From Acanthococcus lagerstroemiae (lineage: Eukaryota > Arthropoda > Insecta > Hemiptera > Eriococcidae): 64,000 nt of DNA. This document shows, piece by piece, positions 22,641 through 33,540 of the stretch. The notes below the pieces were generated by a model. It worked only from the letters and a program-made list of their open reading frames with translations. It made no database searches and had not been told where the DNA came from. How positions within the stretch are numbered: the first letter of the stretch is position 1; each line of letters begins with the position of its first letter. Position numbers and translations under genes: made by a program. Location of the stretch: NCBI GenBank assembly GCA_031841125.1, contig CM063106.1, positions 8,804,001 through 8,868,000 of the forward strand, written 5' to 3'.

Positions 22641-25102
22641 CTCATTTGTAATGAGCGAACTGAAAACATCTATACTTTGATATTGCTCAATTTTTCCAAT
22701 TAAGTTAATTTTGACCATATCTGGATCAAGACTTAACTTTAAGGGCTCAAATTTAGGCTAGATCACAAATTTGATACGATACTCAGCGACCCAAAATACC
22801 GCTGTTTGATGCTCTGTTAAATTCAAGTTGATGGTACGCGTGGGCCTCTTTTGAAAGGTGAGAGGGGAAGAGGTTGTAACTTGTTCCTTGGAAAGAAACC
22901 AGACTTTGCTACTTAAAGATCCTTATCTGTCCCGCAGCGATCCGACTTCTCACATAACTCATGTGTCGGATTTTGGGAGGATCGCTAAACTTATTTTCGA
23001 TACCATTTTGCCCTCAAGTTGAAAACTGTGGCTTCAGGAATGGAGACACGTGAGGATAAAACTCACAAAATACATTACAGGTGTCAAATATGGAAGTTTC
23101 AAGTTTACTAAATTCGTTTCTTAGTCTGGTAACTGCTATCAAATGAGGGAGGAGCACACATAAAAAAAAGACATCAAATTTTGGGTTCGCGATTCGTCTG
23201 AATTGAAACTCGTAGTTTCAGCACCAGGAGAGGAGATGATTCTAGTTTTATTTTCAATGTACTATCTACTGCTACCCTTAAAAAAAAAATCGCAAAGAAG
23301 CTGTTGTGGATAACGTTCAACTTCAAAACTTGGAAAATTTTCCAAAATTTGAACATTCTTGAATGAAAGTTTACGGAGCAAAATGTCATTCTTCATTAAA
23401 TATACACGCGAATCGCATTTACTTTACTGTCAATAACATATCTTAAGAATTGAAGGAGCTATAAGAATTGAAGGTTGCGGACTTCTCAGCAATTTTATTC
23501 AAATTTTATGATTAGAATTGTAAAACTATTACAGCCTCCTTTAATATCAAAGGTAGGCAATTCAGTTCGGTAAATTTCTCTTATCTCTTCGATGTATTAC
23601 CCACTAATTATTTTCGAAAAAATTCTGAATTTAAAAAGGCAATCAGTCTCGCAATAAAAGTTCTCTATTTTTCAAACTTTGATGAATTGCAGCGCCTTCA
23701 ATCTAAAGTATAGGCTATTCATGCATTTAAACGTCTTTTGTTCTTTTCGCAGAGTAGTATCATTTCCTATCGATTGGGCATACTCAGCAGAAACACCCAG
23801 CATAGCAGCATAACAGAAGGGAAGGGGTGAGGCGAGACTAGTAGTCTTAGCACGTTAATTAATGAATCAACTCGAGGTCTAGACTCTTGAACCCTCGATC
23901 ATAACAATCAAGTTTGTCTTCAGAACAGGAGGGACGAGGTGGCGGCAACAGACGAACAAATGATAAGCAGAAAGAAAATGAGACATAAAACACAGGCAGG
24001 CAGATGAAAAGACAGGGACATGCAGGCAGACTGATATACCAGCCCGACAATCAACCAAAAAGCCGGCCAGATTAAGATGTACAGTGTCATGAAATACCCC
24101 CCCCCCTTCTTCTTTTTCACTGCGAATTCGAACTGATACAGGAGAAATGAGGATTCTCAAGAGATAGGGTTTTGTTTCTGTTCAAGAAAAAATTTCTCTT
24201 TTTACGTACCCAACTTTTAAAATTTCAAACATAAAGGTATCGAACGTCAAATCGACATAGACACATTTGAGTTACTGATTATAAACATCGCATCAGATTT
24301 GTGATACAGCCCCGATTTGAGCCTAAAATTACCAATTTCAGACCTGCAATGAGCAAAACTGACGTGGTTTCGAGTATCGAACAAAGTATCAAAAAAAAGG
24401 CTTTCTGAGTCACTGATTTAAAATATTTTAAATTCCTGATACGATTTGAAAATGGGTCCAAAGTCAAGATTCTTCGCTTGAAATAACGAAGGAGCCTAAA
24501 TAGGAGTTGAATTGAAAATCGGAGGCGGCATTCGTAATCAGCGATTCAAAATACCTAGGCTTTATTCTATACCTTTATACTCAAATACGTGTGGGCCCCT
24601 TCTAAGAGGTAGGACACATATTTTGATACTTACTTTGAAATTAAACTAAACCTTGCTACTTGCAGATCCTCGTGTGTTACATATCCATTCGACTTCAAAA
24701 TAAAAAAACAAATGGGCATTCCATGATACCTTCTATACTGATTGCAGGATTTAAAGAACTGAGGGGATATTTGCTCTCTGTTCCATGCTTCCCTAATCTA
24801 AAGACATATTGGAAATAATACAGAGGACAGAAGAGATCTTCGCCCCTGAATCCTAGTTGCGTTCCTTTTTTTTTCCTAGGCAGCGAATCTTGTCGGTAAC
24901 CCTTTTATTTCGCCTATCAGTGGTATCAATCTTTTAGTCTGCCATTTTGTTAAATCACTTGGTCTACCTGTTCTGTCTGTCCATCCCATGGAATGGCTGG
25001 CTAACTGTCCGGCCGGAGATGGGGGAAGGTAAAGGCCATAAGACGAGGGCACGAAGCGATACGATCGTAATCAGCATCACACACGCAATCAGTGTCACAT
25101 AC

Positions 25103-26618
25103 CTATCGGTGTCCGAAGTAGTTTCGTTCATGGCGAATGAATTATCATACTGATCGCTCTCATCGTCCGTGAGGTAACTGATGTCTTCACCGCTGCTGTC
25201 GTCGTACAGGTTCTCCACGTTGCAGACGATCTCCTCTTCGCAGATCACCTCCTCAACGAAACTATCCAACGGCGCGTCCGTCTCAGCCGACAGGTCTACG
25301 TTAATCTTGTTCCTGACGATGGCGCACGCGTGGATGTGCTCGCAGATGTTGAAGTTGGCCGCATAGTCGACACAGGTACAGCTGTACTCGTGCACGCACA
25401 CCTTGCAGATATCACACCTCAAAACGCACTTGCAACGCTTCGAGCCCAGATAGCGAATTTGATTCGACTCGTTTTTCTCGCCGCGTTCTGCGGAAGAGTT
25501 AGTGACTTTGTACAGAGTCGGCGACGTCTCAACGACCTCGGTTCGCTTTATGCAGACGCCCCGCTTGTGGCTGTTCTGGATACCACGTCTTCGACTTGCG
25601 TTTTCGTATACGCAAGCGTACTCAACCTGCTTCGCCACCGCCTCGCAATTGCGACTGATCGAGATCAGCGAGTTGAGACAGTATTTCAGATTCTGACTAT
25701 TCAATCCGGAGTGATACTCTTGGTACAGTTGGTCGTGCAGCTTTTCAAGCGCGTTTTCGCAGTCCAATTCCAGCCCAGCCATGTAGCGGTAGCACCCGGC
25801 CCACAGAACCGGTCGGTAGTGGAACTCGCTGACGAAGTACGTCAGGAAATCACCTAGCCTGGCGTCGGTTTTCAGGCTGTCGGTGAAAATGCTCAATCGT
25901 TTTTCGAAGGCAATTTCGTTGGGCTCGGCCAGCATCAGTTTCATGGTACGGAATATCATGGATCTAACCGTTTCAGTACACTTAATTTTCGCGATATTAT
26001 CTTTCCACTGTTTTTCAATGTACCACAGAGGCACGAAATGGTGGTCTGGGGGTGACATAACGGTACACCAGCTCTCGTAAAACGGTGGACTGTCGTCGCA
26101 GATGAGAGTGGCGCATCGAATGGGACCCAATCTTTCTTTCACTCGGCATAAAAAGTAGTTGATCGAAATGGCGTCGACAACGCTAGTCACGCAGTAGATT
26201 ATCGGGCACCAATCACATCCATTTGTAACGTATAACGTGATCAACTGGTATTCGTAGTTCTCTTGACAGTGGGTCGCGTCCAAACAGATGATTCCGGATC
26301 TGAAATTCTTGAACGCGGTTTCTTGGAACGCGGTCATTACAATCAACATTACATCTTTGTTGGAGAGAACTTTTCGCGAGTCTGGGCTGTTTCGATCTTT
26401 GAAACACATCACCGGGTACTCGTCGCAGTTTAACATCAGTACATCTTTTATCCACGATCGTATGTCGGACAGTATTACGCGGTTCCTTGAATTGATTAAA
26501 TTCTTCCTCATGTTCCTGATGTCTTGACTTTTGATGAAACCCATGCGCCCGCCTTTAGCGCCTAGATTATGAATTTCCTTCATTATCTTTTGGTAACTTG
26601 CTCCTTCGCTGATACGGG
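25103..26618 (-). CDS. MULE-derived gene, exon 3 (transposase core and SWIM finger)
   Basis: The main exon encodes about residues 183-688 of a predicted 865. It starts after tttttgcag (26619-26620) and ends at ACCGATAG|GTATGT. A MULE-type transposase core is visible: IICLDATHC with Asp about 296, LITLYVTNG, YCVTS, then LICDDSPPFYESW with acidic pair about 357-358, followed by HHFVPLWYIEKQW. A cysteine-rich stretch, CKCVLRCDICKVC, leads into a SWIM zinc finger, SCTCVDYAANFNICEHIHAC (C-x-C...C-x-H, about residues 596-610). In active MULEs this region cuts and joins DNA. Here the usual C-x2-H after the second Asp block is not obvious, so activity is doubtful. The tail of the exon is acidic. No terminal inverted repeats were seen around the gene. 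Confidence 0.8.
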
Positions 26619-26951
26619 CTGCAAAAAATCAAAAAAAAAAAAAAATGAGTACTTGATAAAGATAGGTACAGGTTAGTGTTCACAATACATGATCACAAAA
26701 TGACAATCGTCCTACACAGATATTTTTTTTTTGTACAACACTATATCAATGAGACAAAGGCCCTACATACAGCCTTACCCACTTCTGATTCCCCTCGTAT
26801 CCGCTGAACAAGTATGAAATCCAAAATCAACGCACTATAATTGAGTACCGGTTTTCAGGAAGGCCATGTCGCTTGTAGGGATCTGACAGTTGGATCGGAA
26901 CCCGCAAAATGGTACTCAATGAACTATCTAGCGAATTAGAAACCAACTCAC

Positions 26952-27281
26952 CAGCCAGCCAATTGCGTTCAGTAGCGCTGAGAAAAGTACGCGATACTTC
27001 GGCATTGTGACCCGCGTGCGTCTTCCATAACACCAACTTGACGGAACCGTCGCTCAAGGATTCGACGACTTCCATAGTGGACGGACACGAAGCGTTTATT
27101 TTGTTCGAACCTTGACGTTTCAGTCTCCGTTTGCCACACGACCCAGATTGGAAATTTCCAGTGCGATGACACACGAAATACGTTTTTCGTTCTTGGGTAG
27201 TGGCTGATATTTTCGAGGACGAATGCTTCACGTACATGTAATGAGTTGTTTCTTCGAATTTCCTTTTCCAATTTTTAAACT
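26952..27281 (-). CDS. MULE-derived gene, exon 2 (WRKY-GCM1-like zinc motif)
   Basis: This exon encodes residues about 73-183. It follows acceptor ctggtttcag (27282-27291) and ends at the consensus donor G|GTGAGT (exon end 26952). The translation has THYMYVKHSS, then YFVCHRTGNFQSG, INASCPSTMEV and LVLWKTHAGHN. This gives a C...C...H-x2-H arrangement at about residues 110, 138, 161 and 164, the pattern of the WRKY-GCM1/FLYWCH-type DNA-binding domain often found before MULE transposases. It is followed by TERNWLA, a helix that commonly precedes the MULE core. Both splice phases (1 in, 1 out) join cleanly to neighbouring exons. Confidence 0.75.
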
Positions 27282-27392
27282 CTGAAACCAGCAAATCAAC
27301 TTTAATAGCACGTTCTAAAGGGCAACAGCCAATTTGTATCGACTAAAACAATGGTAGTGAGTCATAGAAGATACGGTGTCAGTGAAGAGTAC

Positions 27393-27609
27393 CTTCGAAA
27401 TCGGAGAAGATACGACGTTCCACTTTGCACATGATTCCATGATCAACGTACATGTGAGTACGTAGATCTTGGTAAAATCGACATTCGTGATTGCACTCGG
27501 TGCATTTTAGTCTTCTACGAGATTCTTTGTTGATATGCTCTCGACGAAAATGCCTATTAACGCTATTCTTGTAGTAGAACTGTCTTTCACAGATTTCACA
27601 AGCGAACAT
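27393..27609 (-). CDS. MULE-derived gene, exon 1 (two C2H2 zinc fingers)
   Basis: The start is ATG at 27609, the first in a frame that opens directly into a zinc finger. Finger 1 is CEIC...H-x4-H (residues 4, 7, 20, 25) and finger 2 is CTEC...H-x4-H (residues 36, 39, 52, 57). The exon ends GAAG|GTACTC at 27393 in phase 1, and the next exon supplies AG to complete Glu. Fused C2H2 fingers suggest sequence-specific DNA or RNA binding in the nucleus. With exons 2-4 the coding length is 2598 nt including the stop, exactly divisible by three (865 residues). Confidence 0.72.
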
Positions 27610-28521
27610 AATTACGATGAATTCGAAGTCGAGGCCCCTCTGCTCAACTGTCGCTGCACATAGTAGTAATCACTGTATCATTGGAGCGTAATTGAAATAG
27701 TAGAAGATTAAAATATAACAAATCGGGAAAAACACAACATTTTTAGCAATATTTTAGAGAAAGACTCTGGTTTTTTCGCCCTTTCACAAAATTCTTTGAC
27801 CAAAACCAAACCTATGTTTTGCTTTTATTATTTTTTTTGTTGGCTTTGTCTATACGAAATACGGGCAATTGAAGTTGTTCTCTCTGACGTCATCACTAGG
27901 TTGACATATTAGAAGGGACCTTACTTTTGCTTGTTTTGGATATGGTGAGACCATTATCAATTTCTCATAGTGGTATTTGATTTCCTGCTATCATTCCGGC
28001 AGATCGTAGGGGTTTTCTAATTGGTCTAAATCATTACTCGATTGTTGATTGGCTGATTGATAATCGAAATATTAACCAATAAACAATCTTTCCGTTAAAA
28101 TATAAAAATTTAACCGCATCTGTTTTGTTATCGTAAATCGTATGTAGTTATCGTTGAAGGGTTGAATTTCGAAATTCGAAACTGAAACTGCAGCACTGCA
28201 GGACGACAATTGAAACTCCTTAATTTGCGATTACGCACGTCTATTTTTCATTAAGAATTGTTAAATTTTACAATAAAATTGGTCTAAACTTCGGATATTT
28301 GAAACGTAAGTAGAATATGTACAATCTCCGTAACTAGTATGTTAGCACAATAGCTTCTATTCAGTACGTAATTTATTCATTATTGGTTTTGCTAAGGAAA
28401 AGATTCTGGAAACATTTTCTAAAACCGCTTATTAAATATCTCAAAAGTCCGAATCGTTTGTTTCCACTCACCCCATAATGTCTTCATTTCGCAGACCAGA
28501 TTAATAGACGGAGTCGGAAAC
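27610..28521. promoter_or_regulatory. Head-to-head intergenic region and 5' UTR of the plus-strand gene
   Basis: The minus-strand MULE-derived gene starts at 27609 and the plus-strand gene codes from 28522. A 5' UTR intron of the latter is well marked: donor GTAAGT at 28306 and acceptor ttcgcag ending 28494. The shared upstream region is therefore roughly 0.5-0.6 kb and may act as a bidirectional promoter. Exact transcription starts cannot be read from the sequence. Confidence 0.45.
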
Positions 28522-28685
28522 ATGAGCAGAAAAGGAGAATTCGATTGGAGGGCACATAAAAGAGACTGGGAATATAAAAAATACGGAGGTTACCTCGATC
28601 CCGAAGACGAAGATGTTTTCTTTGGGCCCGTCACCGTAAGAGAATTGAAAAAGTCCATTGAAGTAGGAGACGCAATCGTAAAAAA
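28522..28685 (+). CDS. GTSE1-like candidate, coding exon 1
   Basis: The ATG is at 28522, 28 bases into an exon that follows acceptor ttcgcag. The exon encodes MSRKGEFDWRAHKRDWEYKK, then GGYLDPEDEDVFFGPVTVRE, and ends AAAAA|GTAAGT in phase 2. The acidic run followed by VFFGPV and a charged residue resembles the N-terminal motif of vertebrate GTSE1, a microtubule-associated G2/mitosis protein. That family call rests on one short motif and is tentative. With exons 2-4 the product is 376 residues, shorter than vertebrate GTSE1. Confidence 0.7.
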
Positions 28686-28767
28686 GTAAGTATTGTTTTG
28701 GAGTATGTCGGATATTGGTCGAAGTTACTGAAACGATGTTTTAATTCTACGTATCGTGATTTTACAG

Positions 28768-28826
28768 AGCTAGAGAAAAAAAGAAAGCGACGAGTGCAGC
28801 TGTAAAAGAGAACTTGGAAAATATTG
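28768..28826 (+). CDS. GTSE1-like candidate, coding exon 2
   Basis: This short 59-nt exon follows acceptor attttacag (ending 28767) and precedes donor G|GTACGT. It encodes a lysine-rich stretch, KAREKKKATSAAVKENLENI. Phases 2 in and 1 out fit both neighbours. Confidence 0.65.
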
Positions 28827-29081
28827 GTACGTACTCGTATTTTGTTGGAATGGGCATCAGTCTTGTTCCTTTATATTCGACCTCGGCTTCGTTTTTACGA
28901 GTGTTCCAAACTAAGTAGAAAAAAATTGAAAAGAACTGTCAAATTATTGAATTAGGAATGTTTGATTCGTTTGAAAATTTATTCCAGACGATAATCGTGA
29001 TCGTTTCACACGAAGCTGCCCCAGTATCACCCTGTTTTCCATCGACTCGTTTTGTTAATTCATCCATGTACTTTATTTTAG

Positions 29082-29944
29082 ACGAATCCGAAATGAACCG
29101 AACTTTTGAAGTCAGCGAGCCATCAAAGAATACCGAATTTAATACAACTTTTGAGATCGACGATACTCTAAAGCATTCTACAAAAGAAGATTCCAACAGG
29201 TCATGCGTATCTTCTGCCGTACGAGAACCGTTAAAAGACATCAGTCACACGAAGACATTCTTGTCAACATTCGAAAATCTCGAACTGGGTGACACGTTGC
29301 ATAATGTTTCGAACATTTCAACGAATTCCGCTGCAACTCTGCCGAATAAAAAGGGTTGCTTGATTGACGAAACGTTCCCAGAATTCGTACAAACACATCT
29401 GCCCACCCCACTGATTGATAAAATGCCGAGGTTCGTCACTAAAACGCCGGTTAAAAAAGATAGTTTGCGTCTAGAAAGTGGCACCGCTAAAACAGCACGA
29501 GTCACAAGAATGTCGAGTACCCCCATAACCGCCATGCTCGCCAAGGACATCCTATATTCTTCTCCAGAAGAAAATACCCTGGAAACGGCCAACGATAAGC
29601 ATCAGAATACACCAGAGGTCTTTCGACAGAAGACGAACGAAATATGGAAGAAAGAAAAGAGAGACATATCAATTTTGCAGAAGACTGTCGCGGATAATTC
29701 GTTCAAGTCGAAGCTACCAAAAGTGAAACAGACTCCGATTAAAGATAAATATTTCTTCGCCAAGAGTCCAGTAGCGGATTATATTCACAATGGGGTGGAC
29801 ATAAAATCGATGTCAAAGTTGCGGCATGATAACTGTATGAAAGTTGATGTACAGGTGAAATCGAAGTCGGATCATAAAGGTGGTAAACCGTGTAAAATAC
29901 CACTGCCAACATTCGGAACTGTGAAAAGGAAATTAAATCTGGAA
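29082..29944 (+). CDS. GTSE1-like candidate, main exon
   Basis: The acceptor is tttattttag (ending 29081) and the donor GAA|GTAAGT, with 863 nt in frame. It encodes a polar, probably disordered S/T/K-rich region. Short proline-directed S/TP sites recur (LPTPL, TKTPV, SSTPITAM, QTPI, KSPVADYI), as do two LID motifs (CLIDET, PLIDKM). Repeated S/TP sites suit regulation by cyclin-dependent kinases, and GTSE1 carries clathrin-binding LI[DQ]-type motifs, but both links are inference. An upstream in-frame ATG at 28958 is intronic and unlikely to be used. Confidence 0.7.
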
Positions 29945-30124
29945 GTAAGTTGCCCTGTACTCGAATGTAAGCACTGATACTGATGCTCCAGTTTTGTGCG
30001 AGATTCACAGATAGCAGGCATTTGTTTTCGGACAGACAACTCATTGGAGATCCGTTAGATTCAATCTTATTTTGTTTGAAGGTTGTTTAACTCTGTAACA
30101 CCAATCTTTGCTTTATTTTTACAG

Positions 30125-30169
30125 ACTAAAACAGCGAGCACGACCGCAACTGTCAGAAAAATGATCTGA
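30125..30169 (+). CDS. GTSE1-like candidate, last exon
   Basis: This exon follows acceptor ttttacag (ending 30124), phase 0. It encodes 14 residues (TKTASTTATVRKMI) and a TGA at 30167-30169. The preceding intron is 180 bp, GT-AG. Total coding length is 1131 nt, divisible by three. Confidence 0.6.
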   Translation, partial: TKTASTTATVRKMI

Positions 30170-33100
30170 AGGCTGTGTTCATTTTTTTCTTTTATATTTT
30201 ACATTTTGAACCACATTGTCCTGTACATAAATCTATTCATAATTATTACTTGATGCATTTTAATCAGTTCGATATTTTCATTAACTTATAATTTAGTTGT
30301 AATTGGTTTCGATGTATGTAATTCTAAGAGCTGACCATTATGTACTCGCTTAAATATACTGTCGAACGGTCATTTTCGTATTCAGTTTCGGGGATCTGCT
30401 TTATTAGCTGCTTGTGGGTCCACTAATTAGCTGTGCCGTGGAGGAAGAGAACTTCAGAGAACATTTTGTGACTAATATTCAACGGACACAGGAATTTGCA
30501 TCCACATGTGAAGGCCATTTTAAACGTTAAAACGGAATTCTTACTGCGGAATATGATCTGAGGCAACCTAAATTGGGTAAAATCAACAATTACAGAAACC
30601 CTAATCAAATTATGAACAAAAGTGAGCAGGGAATGTGATCTGAAGCAAATTATTGAAGAGACAAGATGTGAGATGTACTATGTACATCATGTTATAAACT
30701 TGAACTGACATGAAAATTGGCCGATTTATTTTTAGAATGAAAGTGAATCAAAGTAACAGAAATGCAGAGCATTGGTAAGCTGTTGTATCTATGAAATGCA
30801 TTTAGTTCAGACATGATATCCGCAGTGAATGACTGAATGTTCTAGTTTGAAACTAGATCAAGTAGTAGACTTGGGTCAACGAAGAGGACTGCTGAAGTAG
30901 TGCGGGATTGATTCGTTGATATCAATCGAAACATCGAAAGTCAACTTCTGGTTTCCTAATAATAGTGTGTCCGCGTTGTTGTACGTAATTTGACGTAGAA
31001 AAAAGTAGGGGAGAGGGTCTACGTCAACGGTGTGGTGGAGACGGAATGTTAGTTATCCAAAAGAATGGCAAGTGGAGCAATTAAGATTCACATAACGTGA
31101 ATTAGTGCCGAGGGGTAAGTGGTAGATTCTCTAAACAGCCCCTTGGAAAGGGGAACAAAAAAAAAAGGTATTTGGAAATATTGGGGACTAGTGTGAGGGA
31201 ACTTCGTTCAAACCATCAATTTTCGTATTTAAGACAACAAAGATTCTCACAGGGGTGTGTTTAAAATTTCAACTCGTCCATGCAGTGATGGGAAACGAAA
31301 TTTCATCATGGTTTTTACTGTGGGAAAGATTTGGCTTACTTCATGTACGTTGACTTCACTTCTCGGTGTAGCCGGACATAGTTTTACACATTGTCGTGAG
31401 GCGAATTCGCATTCTCGCTCACGCCATCAAATCCTTGATCGATCACATCTCGTGGGACAGTTTAGAAGAGTTAGTTCGCACTAGAATCGGTGTGCATCTC
31501 TCACCAAACCGAAATTGTCAACGGCACGTGTATGCTCAAATGGCCTTCATGTGGTTGTCACCAAGACGGCCACTGGTCGCACGATCGTAATTAAAACGCA
31601 ATATCGAAAAATCATACGCCTTCCTCGAGTTCTGAGAACTCGATCGATACTCTTCTTCATGGCCATGGCCTCGACAGTGCAAAATACCCGCGAACGTTTG
31701 CCTGCCGCAGATTCTATATTTCGACGCCATCCCACACGCGCCAGAAGCAAATCCGAGAAAACTAAGAAAGTACAGTATAATAATTTCTATACCTATACTT
31801 CACACTTATATTTCGAACCATTCGCTCTGAATCGTGTAGCCTACACGCGCCGGCCTTCAAAGATAGCCATCGTGTCTCTCGTGTCTCCGTTTACCTCATG
31901 GTGACATCTTCCGCATAGGCGGAGACATCGTTGTCAAAATAATCGATCATTATAGTATATAACTCCTGTACGGAGGTTCAGTCTTGGTCTTTTGGTTCTA
32001 AATCGCTCATGTCAGGTGGAGCTCTCGCTGATCTCTCTCGATCTAGCACCTTTTTGGACTTGGAAATTTAAACCCAAAGTGTAGTCTTAATACTCTGTCG
32101 TGTCGGTAACCTAAAAGCCTAACAGCTACTGCTGAAATTATTATTCAACGTACATTTCAAATTATTGGTGAAAAGTTTTAATAAACCTATTCAACTCAAC
32201 TCTGACTCGACCACATTATTTGTCGAGCCGATCACCTATTATCGGGGGCTCGATCCGCTCAGCCACAGGGGCCAAGCTGCAGACCCCATTGTTCACCATC
32301 TATCAACGGCAACGACACTCAATAGCCCGAAAGGCCAACCGTCGCCACGACACACATTTTGAAGAAGCAGTCAGATGATTCTCATCTTCATAGTCCGAGT
32401 TATGGCATCGTTTTTTTGTTTTACACATCAATTTTGAAATACACGTTTCTCCGACACTATATGTCCAAGTTTAGCTCATACGTTTTTTTTATTTCTGCTT
32501 AAATGTCTAGAAAACCCTTTGAGACACTCTACATGAATTATAATACTCCTTCTTCACAGATTTATGATGAAATTGACCAATTACGCTAAAAATACCGTCG
32601 CTCCATAACACACAACGCCTTATCATTGATGGCTGGGCTCCAGAATGACGTATGCACGTACTCATCTTTATATGTGGCTTTACCTTAAAAATACTACATT
32701 GGTTCATCTTCAACTCGTCTTTTATCTTCATCCCATTTGTCAGTAATGCTGCTTTCAGCCTCGTAGAGAAAAAAAGAGGGCTTGGGAGAATTTCCACGGG
32801 CCCCCTCTCCTTCCAGTTCAATTTGTTCTTTTGTTAGATGGGAAAAAATTATAAGCTTCGGGATAAGAGGTTTCTGTCATGGGGTGTGTAAGGAGTGATT
32901 CCTGATTTGATGTACAGTATGATAGAAATTCAGGCCTTTTACAAATATCGGGCCCCCTTGAAAGTCCGGGCCCGGGGTATTTCCCCCTTACCTCTCTTGA
33001 CAAGGTTGACTGCTTTATAGTCAGAGGGTTTTATGTCCCTTTTCCTCTACAGGAACTTGATTTAAATAAGATATTCATCTAATTATAATTATCTACTACC

Positions 33101-33540
33101 GTTTGACACGTTCTGTAGGGTGGGTAGGGAAGGCATTTTCATCAGTGCAATTATTCTTTTCCTTCTTCTTCAAAGAAATGAAAAAAGTGGAAGTAAGGTT
33201 CATTGTTAACTCGATGAATGGGAGGTTATTCACGTGTCAGAACCAACCTATTAATTAAAAGCAGTGGTGTCCTGACAGGGATGTAAAGGTAAATTTATTT
33301 TCTCCCTCTAAAAAAATGAGGAGGAGGGGTTATAAAGCACTATTTATATCCCCTCTCCCAACAAAAAAATTGAAACAAAAACTATTCAGCAAGTTGACAA
33401 AAATGAGCTTTGAGAGATTTCACACACGATATACGAGATTTTTGGGAGATTTCCAAGATTTTTCATTAGCCAGCTCCACTTTTTTACCTATCGACTCAAA
33501 CTTCAAATAAAAAACTTTTCAACGCTACAAATCGAAAGTA
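30170..33540. other. Intergenic; no convincing gene
   Basis: The first part is the 3' UTR of the plus-strand gene. The remainder shows short frames with no domain content. An LTR-like remnant lies near 31900-32240. Nothing else was recognised. Confidence 0.4.
31900..32240 (+). repeat. Possible solo LTR or retrotransposon 5' remnant
   Basis: The stretch has LTR-like order: agtatataactcctg (TATA-like, about 31953), a downstream cluster of pyrimidine-rich signals, AATAAACC near 32181, then gactcgaccaca followed by gtcgagccgatcac, which resembles sequence next to a primer site. I could not find a second LTR, a target duplication or coding. It could be chance. Confidence 0.3.

Larger units (their letters stand above)
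10978..25102 (-). other. 14-kb last intron of the MULE-derived gene, filled with repeats
   Basis: The donor is GTATGT at 25102 and the acceptor TAG at 10978-10980. I found no further coding exon inside. Contents are an inverted repeat (about 11800-14010) with a hAT MITE in its spacer, a TIR element with a nested hAT element (14988-16364), a hAT MITE (18534-18818), a 2.5-kb foldback element (18917-21423), a TIR element (22396-22640), and many dispersed copies of a short phrase. The stretches 16365-18533, 21424-22395 and 22641-25102 hold only decayed dispersed repeats. Recurrent cagggtgtc or acaccctgta motifs mark other old element ends. Confidence 0.6.

Noticed and set aside
25330..25857. 175-codon plus-strand frame
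   Set aside because: It is antisense to the MULE-derived exon 3, has no domain, and reflects codon bias of the real strand.
31257..31904. Overlapping frames of 64-129 codons
   Set aside because: No recognisable motifs and frames open on both strands; the region may be an old retroelement but I cannot show it.
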